Assembly: GCF_004786035.1 (NCBI RefSeq)
Contig: NZ_CP035088.1
Span: 3,322,001-3,386,000, forward strand
DNA: 64,000 nucleotides
From: Pseudomonas viciae
GTDB lineage: Bacteria > Pseudomonadota > Gammaproteobacteria > Pseudomonadales > Pseudomonadaceae
Direction: 5' to 3'
Numbering within the stretch: position 1 is the stretch's first letter; every line of letters starts with the position of its first letter. The notes under the pieces are model-generated. The model was not told the DNA's origin and did not search any database. It saw nothing but the letters and a program-made list of their open reading frames with translations. Below are positions 61,684-64,000 of this stretch, piece by piece. The position numbers and the translations under genes were made by a program.

Positions 61684-61724
61684 CTGGTTCTTGGGGACTC
61701 ACAGATCCTGGGTTCCCCCCGATG

Positions 61725-63578
61725 TCAGGCGAACACGATGCCTTCGCCTCCCACCTGCCCCAAACCCACACCCACCAGGGTCACGGAACTGTCGCCGACC
61801 TTGAGCAGTGTGTCGCTGCCCACTTGGGTCATGTGCTGGCTGTAGTCGTAACCCGCCCCGGCGCCCTGGACGCCGAGGAACACCAGTTTGTCCCCCGCCT
61901 CATAACCGCTGATCCGGTCCTGGCCGAACGCCCCGTTGAAGATGAAGGTGTCGTTGCCGCCGCCTGACTGCATCAGGTCATTGCCCGCGCCGCCGACGAA
62001 GGTATCGTGGCCCGCGCCACCCATCAGCACATCGTTGCCGTCATGGCCGAACAACCAATCGCCGGTCGCCCGGGCCTGCAACGTATCGTTCGCCGCGCTG
62101 CCATTGACCGAGGTCGCATAGGCCGTCAGCTTGCCGCCGGCCAGCAAGCCATTGGCGGTGACACTGTGGCTCACCTCGTCCTTGAGCAATCCCCAGAACA
62201 ATCCGGGCTCTTTACTGACAACCGTGCCGATGTCGCGAGTGATGCTGATCCCGCCATGGGCATCGCGCATATACAGCGTGCCAGCCCCATCATTGGCAAA
62301 ACTGAAGTTTTTCACCGACTGCTGCAGTTGCAAGCTGTTGCTGCCCTGCCCGCCCACTATCACGTTGTAGCCACCGCCATCACGAAAGGTATCGTTGCCG
62401 GCGCGGCCTTCCAGGTAGTCGCTGCCTTGGCCACCCTGGATCAGATCATTACTGTCGCTGCCAATGATGAAGGTGCTGCCGGTGTGGCTCTCGGCGTTGC
62501 GGTTGAGGTCTTGCACCCACGTATTGCTGCGCGCCGGGTCAGACAGATTGGCGACGATGATAGTGGAATCCTTTTCGGTGAGGTCGTAGAACGCCGAGTC
62601 GAGGATCCGGCCCATGCCATCGCCATAACCGGTGGGCAGGTGGGAAATCCAGGTGGGGATGTTGAGGATGGAAAACGGCAGCACGTTCCATGTTGCCGAG
62701 GCGTAGTGGTCGTTGAAACTGACGATGTTGTTAGTGGCCGATTCCTGTTGCCCATCGTGCACGCCCACCGACGAGAGATTGAACGTGGAGCCGTCCAGGG
62801 CGCGGAATACCGGGTCGTTTTCGTAACCGATGTTCAATACCTTGTCGGTGCTGCTCTGGGTTGGCGAGGCATAGGCGATGTAGTTGGCGCTGTCATAGAA
62901 GCCTGACCATTTGCTGGCGCTCAAGTCCGCCAGGCTATTTACCGCGAGTCCGCCCAGGCTGTGACCGCTGACCAACACGTCCTTGCCCGTCAGGCCATTG
63001 GCCTGGGCAAACTTGGCGACGTCTGCGAGCAGGTTACCGAAGGCCTCGCCAACGTAGTTCTTTGCGTAATCCTTCGGTCCAAAAGCTGCCAGTAAATCGC
63101 TGATCACGTCGCCAATGGAGTCGCCAATCAAGTTTTCCCGTGGGCCACTGGTACCGCGAAACGACACACCGATTTCCTTCAGTTGCCCATCGGCGTCGTA
63201 CTTGCCAAGGATCTCCACTTGCGCGGTGGTGTAGCCGGCCTTCTCGCCGAAGAACGTCCCACGTCCATCCACCTTGCCGGTGTAGCCCAGTTGCGTGGCA
63301 CTGATGGGCGTCCAACCGGCCTTCTGCACCGCTTCCAAAGCGAGCTTTTCCGAGTCGGGGTTCCACGGCACGCCGGGAATCACCCCTTGGGAATCGGTGC
63401 CGCCAAGCAGCGCGGTGACCAGGGTCGCCGGCAGGCCTGCGCCAAAGCCGTTGTGCTGATACCCGGCGGCAAAACCGTGGTCCAGGTTGTGATAGGAATA
63501 CAGCATGATCGCCATCGCATCGCTGACCAATGCTTTGGACTCAAGGGTGCCGAGGTTCTTGTAATCGTAGATACCCAT
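61725..63578 (-). CDS. Family I.3 extracellular lipase/polyurethanase with RTX repeats
   Basis: A 617-residue secreted lipase, the length of P. fluorescens PueA-type enzymes. The catalytic Ser207 is in GHSLGG, with Asp255 in ENDPVF and His313 in FNDHY as the likely triad. The C-terminal half carries glycine-rich nonapeptide calcium repeats in two groups (GSDSNDLIQGGQGSDYLEG, and GHDGNDVLMGGAGHDTFVGG with GGAGNDLMQSGGGND). There is no N-terminal signal peptide, as expected for type I secretion guided by the C-terminal region. It lies 75 bases after the aprF-like gene, so the exporter and its substrate are encoded together. Confidence 0.95.
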   Translation of the reverse strand: MGIYDYKNLGTLESKALVSDAMAIMLYSYHNLDHGFAAGYQHNGFGAGLPATLVTALLGGTDSQGVIPGVPWNPDSEKLALEAVQKAGWTPISATQLGYTGKVDGRGTFFGEKAGYTTAQVEILGKYDADGQLKEIGVSFRGTSGPRENLIGDSIGDVISDLLAAFGPKDYAKNYVGEAFGNLLADVAKFAQANGLTGKDVLVSGHSLGGLAVNSLADLSASKWSGFYDSANYIAYASPTQSSTDKVLNIGYENDPVFRALDGSTFNLSSVGVHDGQQESATNNIVSFNDHYASATWNVLPFSILNIPTWISHLPTGYGDGMGRILDSAFYDLTEKDSTIIVANLSDPARSNTWVQDLNRNAESHTGSTFIIGSDSNDLIQGGQGSDYLEGRAGNDTFRDGGGYNVIVGGQGSNSLQLQQSVKNFSFANDGAGTLYMRDAHGGISITRDIGTVVSKEPGLFWGLLKDEVSHSVTANGLLAGGKLTAYATSVNGSAANDTLQARATGDWLFGHDGNDVLMGGAGHDTFVGGAGNDLMQSGGGNDTFIFNGAFGQDRISGYEAGDKLVFLGVQGAGAGYDYSQHMTQVGSDTLLKVGDSSVTLVGVGLGQVGGEGIVFA

Positions 63579-63653
63579 GGTTGTTGCTCTCTTTTTGTTG
63601 TTGGAATGCTAAAACCAGGTTGTAACCAGCTCCCTTGCCACAAAAGCAATGGA

Positions 63654-64000
63654 TCACTGTGTTCGGGACACAAACGCCTCATCCACTTTCGCCAGGTCCT
63701 GGGGCCCCAAGGTGCCTGCGTAGTAATGCAATTTGGTCCAGGCCATGAGGTAGTCGTAGCGGGCCTGGGCCAGGTCGCGGCGGGTGGTGTAGAGCTGTTG
63801 TTCGGCATTGAGCGCGTCGAGGTTGACCCGCTCGCCGCCAAGGATGCTTTGCCGGGTCGAGACCACCAGCGCTTCGGCGGAGCTCAGGGCTTTCTGGTAG
63901 GCCCGCAGTTTGTTCACGCCTGAAACGCAGGCGCTGAACTGACGGCGCAGTTCGATCAGGGTTTCGCGGGTCTTGGCGTCCAGTTCGTACTCGGCCTGTT
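63654..64000 (-). CDS. aprF: Outer-membrane component of a type I secretion system (AprF/TolC family), C-terminal part
   Basis: The 3' end of a TolC-family gene whose 5' part lies beyond the right edge; the frame stays open to the last base. The visible 115 residues contain the typical coiled helical motif SILGGERVNLDALNAEQQLYTTRRDLAQARYDYLMAWTKLHYYAG. In P. fluorescens, aprDEF export the protease AprA/AprX and the I.3 lipases encoded next to them, which matches the adjacent lipase gene here. The symbol is given by context and family. Confidence 0.88.
   Translation of the reverse strand, partial: QAEYELDAKTRETLIELRRQFSACVSGVNKLRAYQKALSSAEALVVSTRQSILGGERVNLDALNAEQQLYTTRRDLAQARYDYLMAWTKLHYYAGTLGPQDLAKVDEAFVSRTQ

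Overview
The window comes from a fluorescent Pseudomonas, most likely the P. fluorescens species complex. The base composition is GC-rich. REP-type inverted repeats of the family written GTGGGAGCGGGCTTGCTCGC recur between genes. The gene set also fits: OprD porin, levansucrase, the pncA-pncB-nadE / nadD2-nrtR cluster, a family I.3 lipase next to an AprF-type exporter component, and a very large NRPS. No rRNA, tRNA, CRISPR array, insertion sequence or prophage was seen.

Positions 1-19.9 kb: the 3' end of a non-ribosomal peptide synthetase cluster. The tail of one NRPS runs in from the left edge. It is followed, with a GTGA overlap, by a 5933-residue five-module NRPS (TubC-type docking segment, five C-A-T modules, two thioesterases) and an overlapping MFS exporter. 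Specificity codes read by eye predict ...X(D)-Ala-Val(D)-Ala-Pro-Thr as the C-terminal part of the peptide.

19.9-24.1 kb: NAD salvage. pncA-pncB-nadE diverge from nadD2-nrtR, and two matching palindromes in the shared promoter region are the likely NrtR operators. 24.1-26.5 kb: levansucrase and an SDR diverge from an AT-rich spacer.

26.7-33.7 kb: a LacI-type regulator, a four-gene ABC importer, a metallophosphoesterase and an OprD-family porin, probably one uptake system for an anionic phosphorylated or carboxylated compound. 33.9-37.6 kb: a two-subunit xanthine-oxidase-family oxidoreductase (iorAB-like) with a convergent AraC regulator. 37.9-46.6 kb: mixed single genes and short operons, including a YkgJ-type Cys-cluster protein, an exported cytochrome P460, an exported alpha/beta hydrolase, an MCP with a His-rich membrane domain, a PatB-like C-S lyase, a VOC protein, a pncC/DUF421 operon and a Yip1-like membrane protein.

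46.6-52.8 kb: a tight minus-strand operon encoding a heme-oxygenase-like iron enzyme, a methyltransferase, a carboxylate-amine ligase and DNA ligase D. 53.1-55.0 kb: a cation/proton antiporter and a small membrane protein. 55.2-61.1 kb: a DNA-repair-like pair (FAN1-type VRR-NUC nuclease, and an XPD/DinG-like helicase with an apparent RecB-type nuclease domain), then a soluble PAS hybrid kinase. 61.3-64 kb: a small lipoprotein, then a type-I-secreted lipase downstream of the end of an aprF-like gene that runs off the right edge.

The parts most worth following up are the uncharacterised NRPS product, the iron-enzyme/methyltransferase/amide-ligase/LigD operon, and the FAN1 plus nuclease-helicase pair.
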